The notes beneath the pieces were generated by a model. It saw only the letters and a list, made by a program, of their open reading frames with translations. It did not search any database and had not been told where the DNA came from. From NCBI GenBank assembly GCA_949358305.1, contig OX442318.1, positions 7,674,501 to 7,738,500 on the forward strand: DNA of 64,000 nt. The letters run 5' to 3'. Shown here in pieces: positions 1-11,689 of this stretch. Position 1 is the first letter of the stretch. Each line of letters opens with the position of its first letter. Position numbers and translations under genes: made by a program. The DNA comes from Strigamia acuminata. Lineage: Eukaryota > Arthropoda > Chilopoda > Geophilomorpha > Linotaeniidae.

Positions 1-539
1 TTACACCCTCACGCACAACATCGTGTCAACAATGCACTAAACACCTCCATCCTTCCCTTCCCCACCCCCTCGCCAATGTCCCTTTTTCTCTGTTGACTGT
101 GGCACTTAATACACCTGAGACAAAAATTCTCCACGGTGCCTTTGTCAAAGTGAAGTTCCGGTCGACATGGAATGAGTGGAGTGCTACACGTATCACGTTT
201 TGTTTGCCCACCAGGGGGTCGAAATTAAATTCAAGGTGCAACTGTTGCCTTTTAAACAATAAATTATACAATTACAATCCTGAAATAACAAAAGACAGGC
301 AAAACCATGCACAGGGTGAAGGGGAAGTTGAACTAAATGGCCAAAACGAAGGTGGAAAGGTGATAGACAGGTATTTTCTACTCGGAAAAAGGATTTTTAG
401 AATTTATTTTTATAAGTTTTAATTTTAACACGAGTGAAATGCATGTTTTATTACGATTTTTGTTGATTTAATTGAAGAGTATAGTGAATTATTTGTTGTT
501 GGGTTGGCTTCACTGCAGTGTCAATGATTTTTATAAGTA

Positions 540-860
540 AACTTTGGGGGACCAGGGTCGGTTAAGGGTTTTGGGGGGGCCCAGAGTAGTTCCGACAGGG
601 GGGCATCGTGTGCCAGGAGTGGATTTATAGGTTCTCGCGGTTTTTGTAAGGGAAAGGGCCCATGGGGCGGCGGGGTCCCTTGATTTCAAAATAAATATTT
701 TTTTGCTTAAGAAAATTTTTTAAAATAAATTTTGTTGGATAAAATTTGGGGCCCAAGAAATAGCTGTGAGAAGGGCCCATGAGACCAGAAATGAAGGTCT
801 CATGGGCCCTTCTCACAGCTATTTCTGGCAGAAATCCGTTTCTATCATGAAAAGATATTT
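540..860. mobile_element. G-rich GGGGCCC-type repeat with a hairpin
   Basis: The sequence holds GGGGGGGCCCAGAG-like tracts. A strong inverted repeat at about 760-830 pairs GCTGTGAGAAGGGCCCATGA with TCATGGGCCCTTCTCACAGC across 10-15 nt. It shares the GGGGCCC/GGGCCCTTCT vocabulary with repeats at 2.2, 27.0 and 34.2-34.6 kb, so it is one dispersed family. Confidence 0.6.
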
Positions 861-904
861 TTATAATATTTTCAAGCAACAAAATTGTATTTTCTCACAA
901 ATCA

Positions 905-1425
905 ATGCAATTTTCGTGTGAAAAAATCCATTTTTGTGTGAAAAAATCCATTTTTGTGTGAAAAAATCCATTTTTGTGTGAAAAAATCCATTTTTGTGTG
1001 AAAAAATCCATTTTTGTGTGAAAAAATCCATTTTTGTGTGAAAAAATCCATTTTTGTGTGAAAAAATCCATTTTTGTGTGAAAAAATCCATTTTTGTGTG
1101 AAAAAAATGCGTTTTTGTGTGGAAAAAAATGCGTTTTTGTGTGAAAAAATGCGTTTTTGTGTGAAAAAATGCGTTTTTGTTTGAAAAAAATGCGTTTTTG
1201 TGTGAAAAAATCCATTTTCGTGTGAAAAAAATCCGTTTTTGTGTGGAAAAAAATGCGTTTTTGTGTGAAAAAAATGCGTTTTTGTGTGAAAAAATGCGTT
1301 TTTGTGTGAAAAAATGCGTTTTTGTTTGAAAAAAATGCGTTTTTGTGTGAAAAAAATCCATTTTCGTGTGAAAAAAATCCGTTTTTGTGTGGAAAAAAAT
1401 GCGTTTTTGTGTGAAAAAAATGAAT
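905..1425. repeat. 20-22-bp minisatellite
   Basis: There are about nine perfect copies of AAAAAATCCATTTTTGTGTG, followed by a variant block with AAAAATGCGTTTTTGTGTG. Long reverse-strand open frames here (KNGFFHTKMDFF-like) are repeat artefacts, not genes. Confidence 0.95.
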
Positions 1426-2204
1426 TCTTAGACAAATAAATTCATTTACGACCTAAAACACGTGCATTTTATCTAAAAAAAAAATACATTTTACAGTGTA
1501 CCATGTACTAAAAGACCTTTTAGAACCATAGAACCCGTGACATTTGCCTCTTTGACCACTCTTCAATGCAGCTCTCCTTTCTAGTGATGCAACATCTCAA
1601 AGTTTTCCATTGGCTGACATCTATTTATGTTAATAACACCCTCCGATGTCTATGAATGGATGTAATTGTGTTTATCTCGCTTCATCAGCATATTGTACCA
1701 CATTGTGTGCGAGACAAAACGAATGATAATCATCCCGACGTCTTATCTTTCGTATATGGCGGTAACAGAACGTTGTCTTTAGGAGTGGACGGACATGACC
1801 TTCTCTGTGAGAACCGGACAACCTTATTTTATTGGAGGGGGTAACTTGGGTCCCTCAGCTCATTATAAATCACCATGGGGGTGATAGAGGGAGTTACGGT
1901 GACTAGACGAAAAAGGAAAAGTCGCTTCAGTTTTTAAACCTGGATTGCAGCCATGCTGAGTACTGCCCAGTTTTCCCGCCTGCCAAACAAATCTATTTCT
2001 ATTCGATGCCTTATATGTACTGTTGTTATGTACGAAAATCGTGTATGTCAGCCTGGAGACGCATAAAGCTGAGATGCACGAATTGTAGGATTTATTGGTT
2101 TGTAAATAGCATAGAAACACGATATTTAAATGTTTTACAAAATCACGTTTTTTTGCTATTTAGAAATCATTAAATTCTGCAAATCATGCAGTGCGACGTA
2201 GGGC
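1426..2204. other. Unassigned intergenic sequence
   Basis: Ordinary mixed-composition DNA. Short frames at 1,656-1,844 and 1,863-2,120 show no family features and no splice context. Confidence 0.6.
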
Positions 2205-2790
2205 TGAATTAAGGGGAGGGCGAAAGGGGGAAATTTCCCGGGCCCCCGATGCTGGGGGCCCTGGTGCATGGTACACTTATAAAATGTATTTTTTTTAGAT
2301 AAAATGCATGTTTTCTGTCCGGAAATACATTTTTAGTCCGAAAATGCATTTTTTTCACATGAAAATGCATTATTTCACATGAAAATGCATTATTTCACCG
2401 GAAAATGCATTATTTCACCGGAAAATGCATTGTTTTGCATGAAAATGCATTGTTTTGCATGAAAATGCATTGTTTTGCACGAAAATGCAATTTTTTCAGC
2501 TCAAAATGGATCTATTTCTTGTAAAAATGCATTTTTCCATCTGCAAACGCATTATTTTTGCTTGAAAAAACGGATTTCTGGTCTGCGGGGCCCTTTTCGC
2601 AGCCATTTTTTGGGGCCCTTATTGAAAAAAAAATCAATTTTTTTTTGAAAATAGTTGTACACCAAAAATTTTTGTTTTGGAATTAAGGGGCCCCGTGGGG
2701 CTCTTCTCCTTCCAGAACTGCGAGAACTTATAATTCCGCTCTTGATTCATGGCCCCCCCCCCCCATGTCTAAGTTCCCTGTGCCTTAATC
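2205..2790. mobile_element. GGGGCCC-family element carrying an AAAATGCATT array
   Basis: It begins near TAGGGCTGAATTAAGG and ends near CCTTAATCTGAC, which look like degenerate inverted ends. Inside are GGGCCC blocks and the 2,281-2,560 array. No coding capacity. Confidence 0.5.
2281..2560. repeat. About 20-bp degenerate array, GAAAATGCATTATTTCAC
   Basis: There are about a dozen copies around an AAAATGCATT core, with the spacer varying (TTTCACATG, TTTCACCG, TTTTGCATG). Confidence 0.9.
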
Positions 2791-3956
2791 TGACAATGAA
2801 ATCAAATATAAATTTATTGGTCGAACGCAAAATAAAACCAACTTTCCAGAATTATCACACATAAATTAAATTTAAAAACGAAAAGAATAGATTTCCAAGC
2901 TCAAATTGATTCCCATTGTTATTAAAAAAAATTTTTAAAAAAAAAAATTCGATCATCATAATAAATTTTTTTCAAACAGCCATTTATCACCACACAATGT
3001 ATTGCATTTCCACGTAATTGATACTCAATGCCACCATTGAGCATCCCATCTTTCATTCTCCATTTTCATCATCATTTAACCAAAACGCGTCAAATGTCTT
3101 TTTTCAACAATTCCAAAAAAAGTATAAAAAAAAATAAAAATAAAAAAATATAAAAAAGAAACACATCTTTTCTATGCAGTCTTTAATTATATCATTCTGC
3201 TATCCTCCAACCCATAATTCCTGCATTACAAAATGCAAACCAATCAGGCTAAAGGCATTTCAGTTCCATCAACACGTTGGAGCAATTTTTTTTTTGTTAG
3301 TTTTAAGTCTGTGCATCGCGTGCTCACCCATCCCTTGAGGCTGTTTGGCATTCATTTCCGGCCAAACGCCAGCGTTTTAATTTAGGAAAAAGCTTTTGAC
3401 GCATGCGCATTAGGAGAGTAATAAGAGACTGCAATCACTCACTCATCTAATATTAATCACCAGGTTCTTCCTCACCTGTGAACCTCTCTACCTTTTGCCA
3501 GGTTTGAACAAAGAATTAAAAGAATATTACGGGCAAGAAAATGTTGTGCAATAATCAACAATGAGTGTTTTGGACGTTTGGGGGATTTTTTAGTATAATG
3601 GTGGGTCCGTTTTGGGTTAATTATTGGTTGCCAAGGTAATTAAAAGCATTTGTTGGTCATTGTGTGACACGAGTGACCCACTGTGGGGTAGGGGGGAAGA
3701 TGGAAAAAGTAAGCAAACTGTTATGGTGGTCGCTGCTCACTTTCTCTCTTGTCTACCTTTCAAAAGAGGAGCCCCCTTCTGGGACAGAATAATGAGAAAA
3801 TAGGGGGTTGGTAATAATTATTGTGTGGGGGTTAAATTGAGTTTTGGTTAATGTATAGAGTTGTTAAAAGTTAGGTGTAGGTTTTTAATTTTTTTTTAAA
3901 TTTGTTTTTTGGAGAAAGAGAGAAAGAAAAATACGAGATCCAGCCGTAATTAGCCA

Positions 3957-4890
3957 AAACACATAAAATTCACAATTAAACAAAACACACAAAATTCACA
4001 ATAAAATAACACATAAAATCCATTTTTAAATAAACACATAAAATCCATTTTTAAATAAACACACAAACATCACCATTAAATAAAACACTCAGTATTCACA
4101 ATTAAATAAAACACAAATTTCACAATTCAACAAAATTCAAAATTCAACAAAATTCACAATTCAACAAAATTTCTCCAATTCAACAAAATTTCTCCAATTC
4201 AACAAAATTCACAATTCAACAAAATTCACAATTCAACAAAATTCACAATTCAACAAAATTCAAAATTCAACAAAATTCAAAATTCAACAAAATTCAAAAT
4301 TCAACAAAATTCACAATTCAACAAAATTCACAATTCAACAAAATTCACAATTCAACAAAATTCACAATTCAACAAAATTCACAATTCAACAAAATTCACA
4401 ATTCAACAAAAAACATAAAATTCACAATTAAACAAAAAACACAAAATTCACAATTAAACAAAACACACAAAATTCACAATAAAACAAAACACACAAAATT
4501 CACAATTAAACAAAACACACAAAATTCACAATTAAACAAAACACACAAAATTCACAATTAAACAAAACACACAAAATTCACAATTAAATAAAACACACAA
4601 AATTCACAATTAAACAAAACACACAAAATTCACAATTAAACAAAACACACAAAATTCACAATTAAACAAAACACACAAAATCCACAATCCAACAAAACAC
4701 AAAATTCACAATCCAACAAAACACACAAAATTCACAATTAAACAAAACACACAAAACTCACAATTAAACAAAATACACAAAATTCACAATTAAACAAAAC
4801 ACACAAAATCCACAATTAAACAAAACACACAAAATCCACAATTAAACAAAACACACAAAATTCCCAATTACACAAAATCCACAATTAAAC
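3957..4890. repeat. Large A/C-rich minisatellite, AAAATTCACAATTAAACA
   Basis: Units of about 16-25 bp: a short form (CAACAAAATTCACAATT) in the middle and a longer form (ACACACAAAATTCACAATTA) on the right. Strong strand asymmetry (almost no G on the plus strand). Confidence 0.95.
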
Positions 4891-4894
4891 AATG

Positions 4895-7497
4895 ACACAA
4901 ACACAACAACACACCCCAACTGTTTAATTTAGACAGAAAACAACCTTTGCAGGGCTAAACCTCATAAACCCAAGGACACACGCCAATTTTCAAATTTCAA
5001 CCATAAAAAGAACAAAAAGAATCACTTCAATTCGATAGACAAGGACAACACTTTCTTATAACGAGGCTTTACTTAACGAACCATGAAATGTATGTGATGA
5101 CATCGCTGATTGATGGTTTAATGAACACGCGACTGTTATAGCTCACTCCCTCTTCCATTACTCCTTCCATCCTAATCAACCATTTTCTATTTTTATTTCA
5201 AACATTATTTACCCATTTATTTATATATAATGCAACTACACACAACCATCTAATTGTATATCTCAAATGAGTTTCCACCTCTTTATAAGCATCCGGGTCA
5301 ATTAACTAAATTACAACTCGACAAGATTATTCCAACAATTGATAGTTTTCGTCATCCACACCTTCATTAATCGGCTATAAAAACGGCGACAAAGCAACTG
5401 CCACATTGAAATGTCATGCCTAGGCCTAATATCCATTCAATGTGCCTTCATAAAAATATCATCCCAATTTTTTTTTTTTTGAAAAGAAAAGATTAATATT
5501 TCAACAATATTATTTTTGTCTGACGTGAATTTTTTTCTTTCAGCTCAATTTCCAGTACCTGAGTCACAATTTCACTCCCAGCCCACTAAATGTCGCATAA
5601 TAAGAGCTAAGAATGCTAATTATCATTTATTGTTTACTACTGAAAGTTTATTAGGCAATAAATGTAGAAATAAAGAAGTAATAAACAACACATGGCAATT
5701 ATATTAATAAAATGAAGGTTCTACGAGCTTTTAACTGGGATGACAAGTGAAAATACAGAGTTACTGGGTATGCAGGAAAGCCAACTTCAACCATTTGCAT
5801 CAAATTTTAAGGGGTTTGGTTTCCAAGATTCAACCAATCGGGTTTTTCTCTCCACCTGGTGACAAAATTTAGGGCTAAACATGTGTTGTCTTATTTAATA
5901 AGGAAGGAAGTAATTAATACAAATTAAACTCGTAACAGTATTAATTATAAATAAATATCCTGTACATCAATTTGATTAATTTCTAACCATGTATTTTAAT
6001 TTTCCAGAATGCTTCTGCTGTTATTTTGTAGTCCCAGATCTTCTTGCTTTTAACGGGAAGATATTATAGATAAGTATCAATTGCTTTACAACACGGTTCT
6101 TTTATATTATCTTTCTGATTAGGACCATCGTATCTGTGCTGTGAATCATGCATCAGGTGATCGTGTTGTATTTGTTCTATTTTCACGAGTAAAAATGACG
6201 GACCAAAAAAATTTATAGAAAAAAAGGATTTTAAAAACAAAAGTTATGTTTAGAAATAGAAAATGCAAGTTTTTAAATTTTAATAATTGCATTAAAAGCT
6301 TAAAAAATGCTTGATTTTACAGTTCAAAATAACAAATACAATTTTCAACTGCCGCCATTTTACGTTTCGGGATAGTGCCAACAGATGTCAGGACATTCAG
6401 GTAAGTGAAATATATTTTTTATTATTATTTATACGCCGTAACTTAGCTTTGGAAAAATTTATTTTATGGTTGAGCAATAAAACTTTTTATAATCTATTTT
6501 CTTTTTTAATTTATTGCAAACATCTGTGCTTTGGATCATAATAATATCGCGGTCATGTGACGACAACTTTTCATGGCGGCCGTCGGTTCGACTCGAGAAA
6601 ATCAAGGGAGTATCATAATTTATCGATAAAATACAGCAGAAATTAAACCCTTATAATTTTATTAGGCATTTTGAAATCTACATTACGCGAGCATATTTAA
6701 TTTTACTCCTAACTGATGGCATAGTCAACAAATCCGCTCCGGTGCTCCAACTGCCTGAACCTCGATTCGATAAAGACCGAAAACCCAATCAACTAATGGT
6801 AAGACACGATATAAATAGATTTATTATTAACTCTACAATATAAGCGAATGATATTTACCGTATGAAGATGATATGGGCAGAACAAATCGGCGTGTTAAGC
6901 CATTTTTAGAGTTTTAAGTAGGCGACATTTTTAAATCTTTGTTAACAATTTGAAGTTTGTTGAATTTTGAATCAAAGAAAATCGTGAAGGATAGAAAACG
7001 TGAAGAGATTCCTGAAATGCCTGCAGTTTGTAAATGTGCTTGCCGGACGGAAGACTTGTATTCTTCGAGTAACCTAATAACATTAGGAGTAGGCTAAATA
7101 AAATAGGCACCCATTCTAATTGTACCACACAACAAGAATGATACCTTATTTCTTCAATTCACAGATGCACTTGTTCCAGCCAATAGAACGGTCGTCGTTT
7201 TTACAAAGGTTTTATTTACTTGTATTTAAATTTTTGTGTTCAATCATTATTTTTTTCAAGTTTTCAACATTTCGAAAATCATGTAAGTTTATGGTTACGC
7301 TCAAAATAAATTTTTAATTTTTGTATAATAAAATTCGCTTTATTATTCTTGAGAAAATGCCAAGGGTCCCCCAAGAGAAATCTCTAAGGCTCCCCCAAGG
7401 GGATGCTCCCCAAGGGGATGCTCCCCGGATGCTCCCTGGATGGTCTTTTTGGTCTTTTTGGTCTTTTTATTTAATTTAATTATTTTTATATCTTCTA
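4895..7497. other. A+T-rich intergenic sequence
   Basis: No supported gene. Near 7,005-7,040 there is a GAGATTCCTGAAATGCCTGC segment that recurs at 16.59 and 17.83 kb. At 7,360-7,440 a short direct repeat CCCCAAGGGGATGCTC is seen. Confidence 0.5.
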
Positions 7498-7800
7498 TAT
7501 AGTCTGCGCACAGTATCTTGATGCTAAATTCGTACTGCACATCCCATTCTGCGCAGACGATTTTCTAATTCCAGTTGTTATTAGGCCTATAATGCTAAAA
7601 TAAAGTAAATAAACAACAATATTTTGGTCATACGATGTAAATTACTTTTAATGATGAGTTTGTTGTTGTTTATTTACTTTATTTAAACATTATTAGGCCT
7701 AATAATAGGCTTAATACTACAAAATAACAACTGGAATTAGAAAACCGCAGAATGGGAAGCGCACTACGAATTTAGCATCAAGATACCGTGCACGAACTGT
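7498..7800. mobile_element. Palindromic MITE, copy 1
   Basis: The two arms mirror each other over more than 100 bp. Landmarks are GTATCTTGATGCTAAATTCG, TTTTCTAATTCCAGTTGTTA and AAGTAAATAAACAACAATAT, with inverse copies on the right arm. It is about 300 bp and non-coding. Its outermost bases run into a tRNA-like B box. Confidence 0.8.
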
Positions 7801-7802
7801 AG

Positions 7803-7882
7803 ATTGGTCCGGAATCGAACCTGAATACATGTCCGTCGTTAAGTCTCAAAATACAACACATCTAACCTCGAAACTACTGCTT
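7803..7882 (-). repeat. tRNA-like SINE relic
   Basis: On the minus strand there is an A-box-like TAGTTTCGAGGTTAGATG and a B-box GGTTCGATTCC, 80 bp in all. It matches 9,337-9,413 in inverse orientation. Confidence 0.55.
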
Positions 7883-8261
7883 CTTGTTGTTGTTTTGTCG
7901 TGTTTAATTGCCTTCTTATTAGGGATTGCAGTACCAGACGGTTTTCATGGTACGGGTATTCGGTACTGAAATTTTTTTCCGGTACTATATTCGGTTCTGG
8001 TCCCGAATGAAAAATGGGCACTGGTATTGGGGCCGGTACTACTACCGAAAGCGGTACTGGCACCGGTATTGGTAGCGGTTCTGGATAGTCAATCTATTTT
8101 TCAACAAAAATATTTATTTGTCATGTATAATTAGATAATACTGTAGTACTACAATTTATTCACCAGGCTGAAGTTGGCAACACATTCACATTTGCCCAAA
8201 CTACAGATAGAACAAATCCTAATTTTTTTTTTACCAAGGATTTCAATGGTTTTTACACGAA

Positions 8262-8545
8262 AAGATAGAGGACTTTCTCCTAAACAAACCGTCAACAGCA
8301 CAAGTCTCTACTCCTCTTAGTTTTCGAGCAGCAAGCATTTGAATATGGCACAAAACAGACTTGTATGTACTAAATTTCCCAATCTGGTGCCACAACTTCA
8401 AACTCCAATATCTCAACAACCTGACCACGGATTTTTTTATTAAAAAAACCAAACGATATAGAGGACGTTTTCCTCTACAAACCCTAAAAGGCAGAACACT
8501 ACCCATCTTGGTTTTCGAGCGGCGACCGTTTGAATTTGGCGTAAC
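8262..8545. repeat. Direct repeat of about 90 bp, spaced about 190 bp
   Basis: Copies near 8,262-8,352 and 8,455-8,545 share GATAGAGGAC, TCCTC..AAACC, GTTTTCGAGC and TTTGAAT..GGC blocks, with many substitutions. Confidence 0.5.
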
Positions 8546-8734
8546 TGAAATTACAAAACCCAAATATTCCAAGTTTTTATCATTTTTGATTTCAGCGTTT
8601 TTGATTTCAGGGCTTTTGTTTTCCGCATTTTTGTAATTCAGCGTTTTATGTTTTCAGCGTTGTTGCATTTCAGAGTTTTTGATTTCCGTTTTTGATGCTA
8701 CACAAAGGATCCCCGAAGGCTCCACGGCACTCTG

Positions 8735-8975
8735 GGTCCGACTAATCGTAGGGCCTTGATTGTAGGGCCTAGGGCGTAGGGCCTCGGTTGCCAGGAGGGG
8801 TTAATCCGCATGTGCTGGCCAGAAATGATTAATTGATAAGCGTAGGGCCCTACGCCCCACGCCCTACACCCTACTATCGAATGTCGGGCGTCAGCCGTTG
8901 ATTGTCGGGCGTTAGCTGTCGATTGTCGGCCGGACATTTTTGGCTCTCGCGAGAGCCGAAAATTTTCGGCCAAAA
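8735..8975. repeat. GC-rich palindromic island (TAGGGCC / GGCCCTA)
   Basis: Direct and inverted copies of GTAGGGCC and GCCCTAC, then three copies of ATTGTCGG(G)CG, then CTCTCGCGAGAG. No open frame has family features. Confidence 0.5.
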
Positions 8976-9145
8976 AAAGACTTCTCCAAACACATTTCCT
9001 TCGATTTTAAGTCTCTAGTTCGAATCCAGAGCAATTCAGATGACGAAAAAATAATTTTTAAGTATTTTTATCTCTTAATTTTCAATCAATTATGTCAATG
9101 CGCAATCTGTAAGTAAGAGAATTAAGCAACAGATTAGAAAGACGA

Positions 9146-9213
9146 GTGGTGGCTTTGAGGTATGATGGCTGGTATTTGAAGAACATGCGTCTGTGTTCAA
9201 ATCCAGGAAAAGG
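9146..9213 (+). repeat. tRNA-like SINE relic
   Basis: GTGGTGGCTTTGAGGTATGA and the B-box-like TGTTCAAATCCAGG. It is diverged from the 9,337 unit. Confidence 0.45.
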
Positions 9214-9336
9214 TGGAATTCAGTAAAAAAAATTCTGCTGATTTTATTCAGTTTTAATTTGTGTTATTCTTTTCTAGTAATTTTCTCTCCTAACTCCATA
9301 AGAAGGCAATTAAACACATGGATAACAACAAGAAGC

Positions 9337-9413
9337 AGTAGCTTTGAGGTTAGATGTCTAGTATTTTGAAACTTAACGACGGACATGTGTTCGGGTTCGA
9401 ATCCGGACCAATC
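9337..9413 (+). repeat. tRNA-like SINE relic
   Basis: TAGCTTTGAGGTTAGATG and GGGTTCGAATCCGGACC mimic internal polymerase III A and B boxes. The spacing is longer than in a functional tRNA and no clean cloverleaf is visible. Confidence 0.55.
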
Positions 9414-9486
9414 TAGAGAATTTAAAAAAAAAATTTAAAAATTAAAAATGTAAAAAAATTTAAAATAAAATTTAAAAATAAATTCT

Positions 9487-9537
9487 ATCAGGGATTCGAA
9501 CCCGCAAGTTCAGAGTCCAAAGCCACCACCACAACAC
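9487..9537 (-). repeat. tRNA-like SINE relic (short)
   Basis: Reverse strand: GTGGTGGCTTTGGACTC then GCGGGTTCGAATCCC. The A-to-B box distance is too short for a full tRNA. Confidence 0.45.
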
Positions 9538-9627
9538 GTGAAGAAGATACCGCACAGCTGCAATAGCTGTTATGCTGTAATTTTCTTAAAACTTATACTT
9601 ATAGATTAAATGCGAATAAACATGTAA

Positions 9628-9960
9628 AAGAAAACTAAAAGACTAGACTAGAAAAACCTCAAAAATCTTAAAAGACTAGAAAAACCTCAAAAATCTTAAA
9701 AGACTAGAAAAACCTCAAAAATCCTAAAAGACTAGAAAAACCTCAAAAATACTAGACTAGAAAAACCTCAAAAATACTAGACTAGAAAAACCTCAAAAAT
9801 GCTAGAAGACTAGACTAGAAAAACCTCAAAAATGCTAGAAGACTAGACTAGAAAAACCGAGAGAAAAACCCAAGATAAAAAATAGTAAAAGACTAGACTA
9901 GAAAAACCCAAGATAAAAAATAGTAAAAGACTAGACTAGAAAAACCCAAGATAATAAACC
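9628..9960. repeat. Minisatellite AAAAGACTAGAAAAACCTCA
   Basis: Units of about 22-35 bp built from GACTAGAAAAACC plus a variable CTCAAAAATCTT or CAAGATAAAAAATAG segment. Confidence 0.9.
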
Positions 9961-10044
9961 TCAAAAAAACCCAGGAGACCATGTACCTTTTCCCCGATTG
10001 TCGCAAAATGAAAAAAAAACCACAGAAAAAAAAGTTGACCAACG

Positions 10045-10125
10045 TGGAGAGCGACTCGGGGAGGCGAACCCGCGACGCGCCCGGCGATGCCGGCGCAATG
10101 GGTATCCTCCCACCGGCTCCCACCG
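10045..10125 (-). repeat. tRNA-like unit, GC-rich
   Basis: Reverse strand: GGTGGGAGGATACCCATTG then CGCGGGTTCGCCTCCCC. A good B box in a locally GC-rich island. Confidence 0.45.
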
Positions 10126-10204
10126 GTGCTTTTTAGCAGAGGCGGTTAGTTTGAGCCTTATAAAGCTGAAATTTGCGTTTTTAAACCTGAAAAAATAAAT
10201 TTTA

Positions 10205-10285
10205 AACAGCAAAACTACTCCGGAATTTGAACCCATACCCAAATCACTCTAACCATGCACTCTAACCACACGGCTACGCAGAACA
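10205..10285 (-). repeat. tRNA-like unit
   Basis: Reverse strand: GTAGCCGTGTGGTTAGAGTG (a good A box), then GGGTTCAAATTCCGG (B box). Confidence 0.5.
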
Positions 10286-10364
10286 GCAATGATTAATGAT
10301 TACAAACTTGGATTATTCTTTTTTAGACTGAAAAAAATTAATAATAAAACGTAAAACTACGGTA

Positions 10365-10435
10365 GTCGTGGATTTGAGCTCGTTCACACAATTCAGTAAT
10401 CGCGTACCCTAACCACGCAGCCACCATGGTCAATA
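10365..10435 (-). repeat. tRNA-like unit
   Basis: Reverse strand: GTGGCTGCGTGGTTAGGGTA (A box), then GAGCTCAAATCCACG (B box). Confidence 0.5.
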
Positions 10436-10504
10436 TCTATTTTCATCCATAGTTTCAGCCTTTCTATTTACCGCCTTTAAAAAAATTTTGTTTTTTTTTC
10501 AAAT

Positions 10505-11100
10505 TGGTTTTTTGCAGATATCTCAACAACTGTATGAGTTATTTCTGATCGATTGAGCTCATATTTGGCACTTTTTTAATTTTTGTCAATTTTGACAAAA
10601 ACCCAAAGGCTAACCTATGGAGAAATGGCCAAAATCGGTCCAAAATTGAAAAAGTGCCAAAAATGAGCTCAGTCGATCGAAAATGAGCTAAAAAATGGAT
10701 TAAATATCACATGCATACGCCTAACTCCTACAGATATCTGCAGATATACAGATATACAGATATCTGCAGATATACAGATATACAGATATCTGCAATAAAC
10801 CAAGTATTCCGACCACTTTTTCTCTTGAAAAATTCCGTTTCCGACCATATCTCTACAACCGTAACAGATAGGCATATGCATGTGATGTTTAATCGCTTTT
10901 CTAGCTCATTTCCGATCGATTGAGCTCATTTCTGGGACTTTTTCAATTTTTGTCAATTTTGACAAAAACCCAAAATCGGTCAAAAATTTAAAAAGTGCCA
11001 GAAATGAGCTCAGTCGATGGGAAATGAGCTAAAAAAGCGATTAAATATCACATGCATATGCCTACTTCCTACAGTTGTTGAGATATCTGCGATAAACCAA
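10505..11100. mobile_element. Nested palindromic element, about 600 bp
   Basis: The outer arms AGATATCTCAACAACTGT and ACAGTTGTTGAGATATCT are perfect inverses. Inside, two further palindromic modules each hold GATCGATTGAGCTCAT, TTTTTGTCAATTTTGACAAA, and an inverse GAGCTCAGTCGAT. A short GATATACA array (10,735-10,795) marks the middle. Non-coding. Confidence 0.7.
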
Positions 11101-11138
11101 GTTTTTCTCTTGAAAAATTCATTCAAACTTCTTTTTAG

Positions 11139-11234
11139 CAGCGCCATCTGGTGGCGATATTTTAGTTCGTGACACCGCCACCAGATGGTGCTAAAAACAG
11201 TTTGTTGCGCCATCTAGTGGCGGTGTCACGAACT
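11139..11234. promoter_or_regulatory. Three CTCF-like motifs in a hairpin
   Basis: GCGCCATCTGGTGGCG (11,141-11,156), the inverted CGCCACCAGATGGTGC (11,176-11,191) and GCGCCATCTAGTGGCG (about 11,208-11,223). The core CCACCAGATGGCGC is very close to the CTCF consensus. The second and third copies sit on opposite arms of a hairpin bounded by AGTTCGTGACACCGCCAC. A MITE end that happens to look like this motif is the alternative. Confidence 0.4.
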
Positions 11235-11689
11235 GAAAGAACTAATAAAAACTTAATTGTTAATTTAGTTTAATTTAGCACCTGCACTTGGATGACCATC
11301 ACCAGAAAGATTTTAATGAAAACTTTTTTAAATTTTTAAAAATTATTTTTCTATTTCAAATATATTTATACAATTATTATAATTTTTTATAGCAATTAAA
11401 TAGTTTCGTGTTAATAATTAGTAAGCGAATTTATTACAAATCAATCGTTTTGCTTAAAGTCTTACTCTAGCTTCCACGTCCACCTTCGTTGTCCCCAGTT
11501 TGCATCACTTTTCAAACCGCATTTCGTTTCCTAACGTAAAAATAATTCTTTTGTCTTATAACACGTTATATTTACCGAAGAAGTGGGGGAGAAACTTGTT
11601 GCAATATTCCAATGTCGTTAAATACCAGCTTTTTGGCACTTTTTAAAATTTGGAAAAAAAGCAAAGGCAAATGTATGGAGAAATGGCCA

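Noticed and set aside
905-1425. CRISPR-like regular repeats
   Set aside because: The repeats are directly tandem, with no unique spacers and no cas genes; the genome is eukaryotic. The same holds for all other arrays here.
861-1435. Three long reverse-strand open frames (106-177 codons)
   Set aside because: They are read from a 20-22-bp minisatellite; the peptides are pure repeats (KNGFFHTK-like) with no start context or family features.
9337-9413. Functional tRNA gene
   Set aside because: Good A and B boxes, but no acceptor stem pairing or proper anticodon arm could be found by eye; diverged copies nearby point to a SINE-type repeat.
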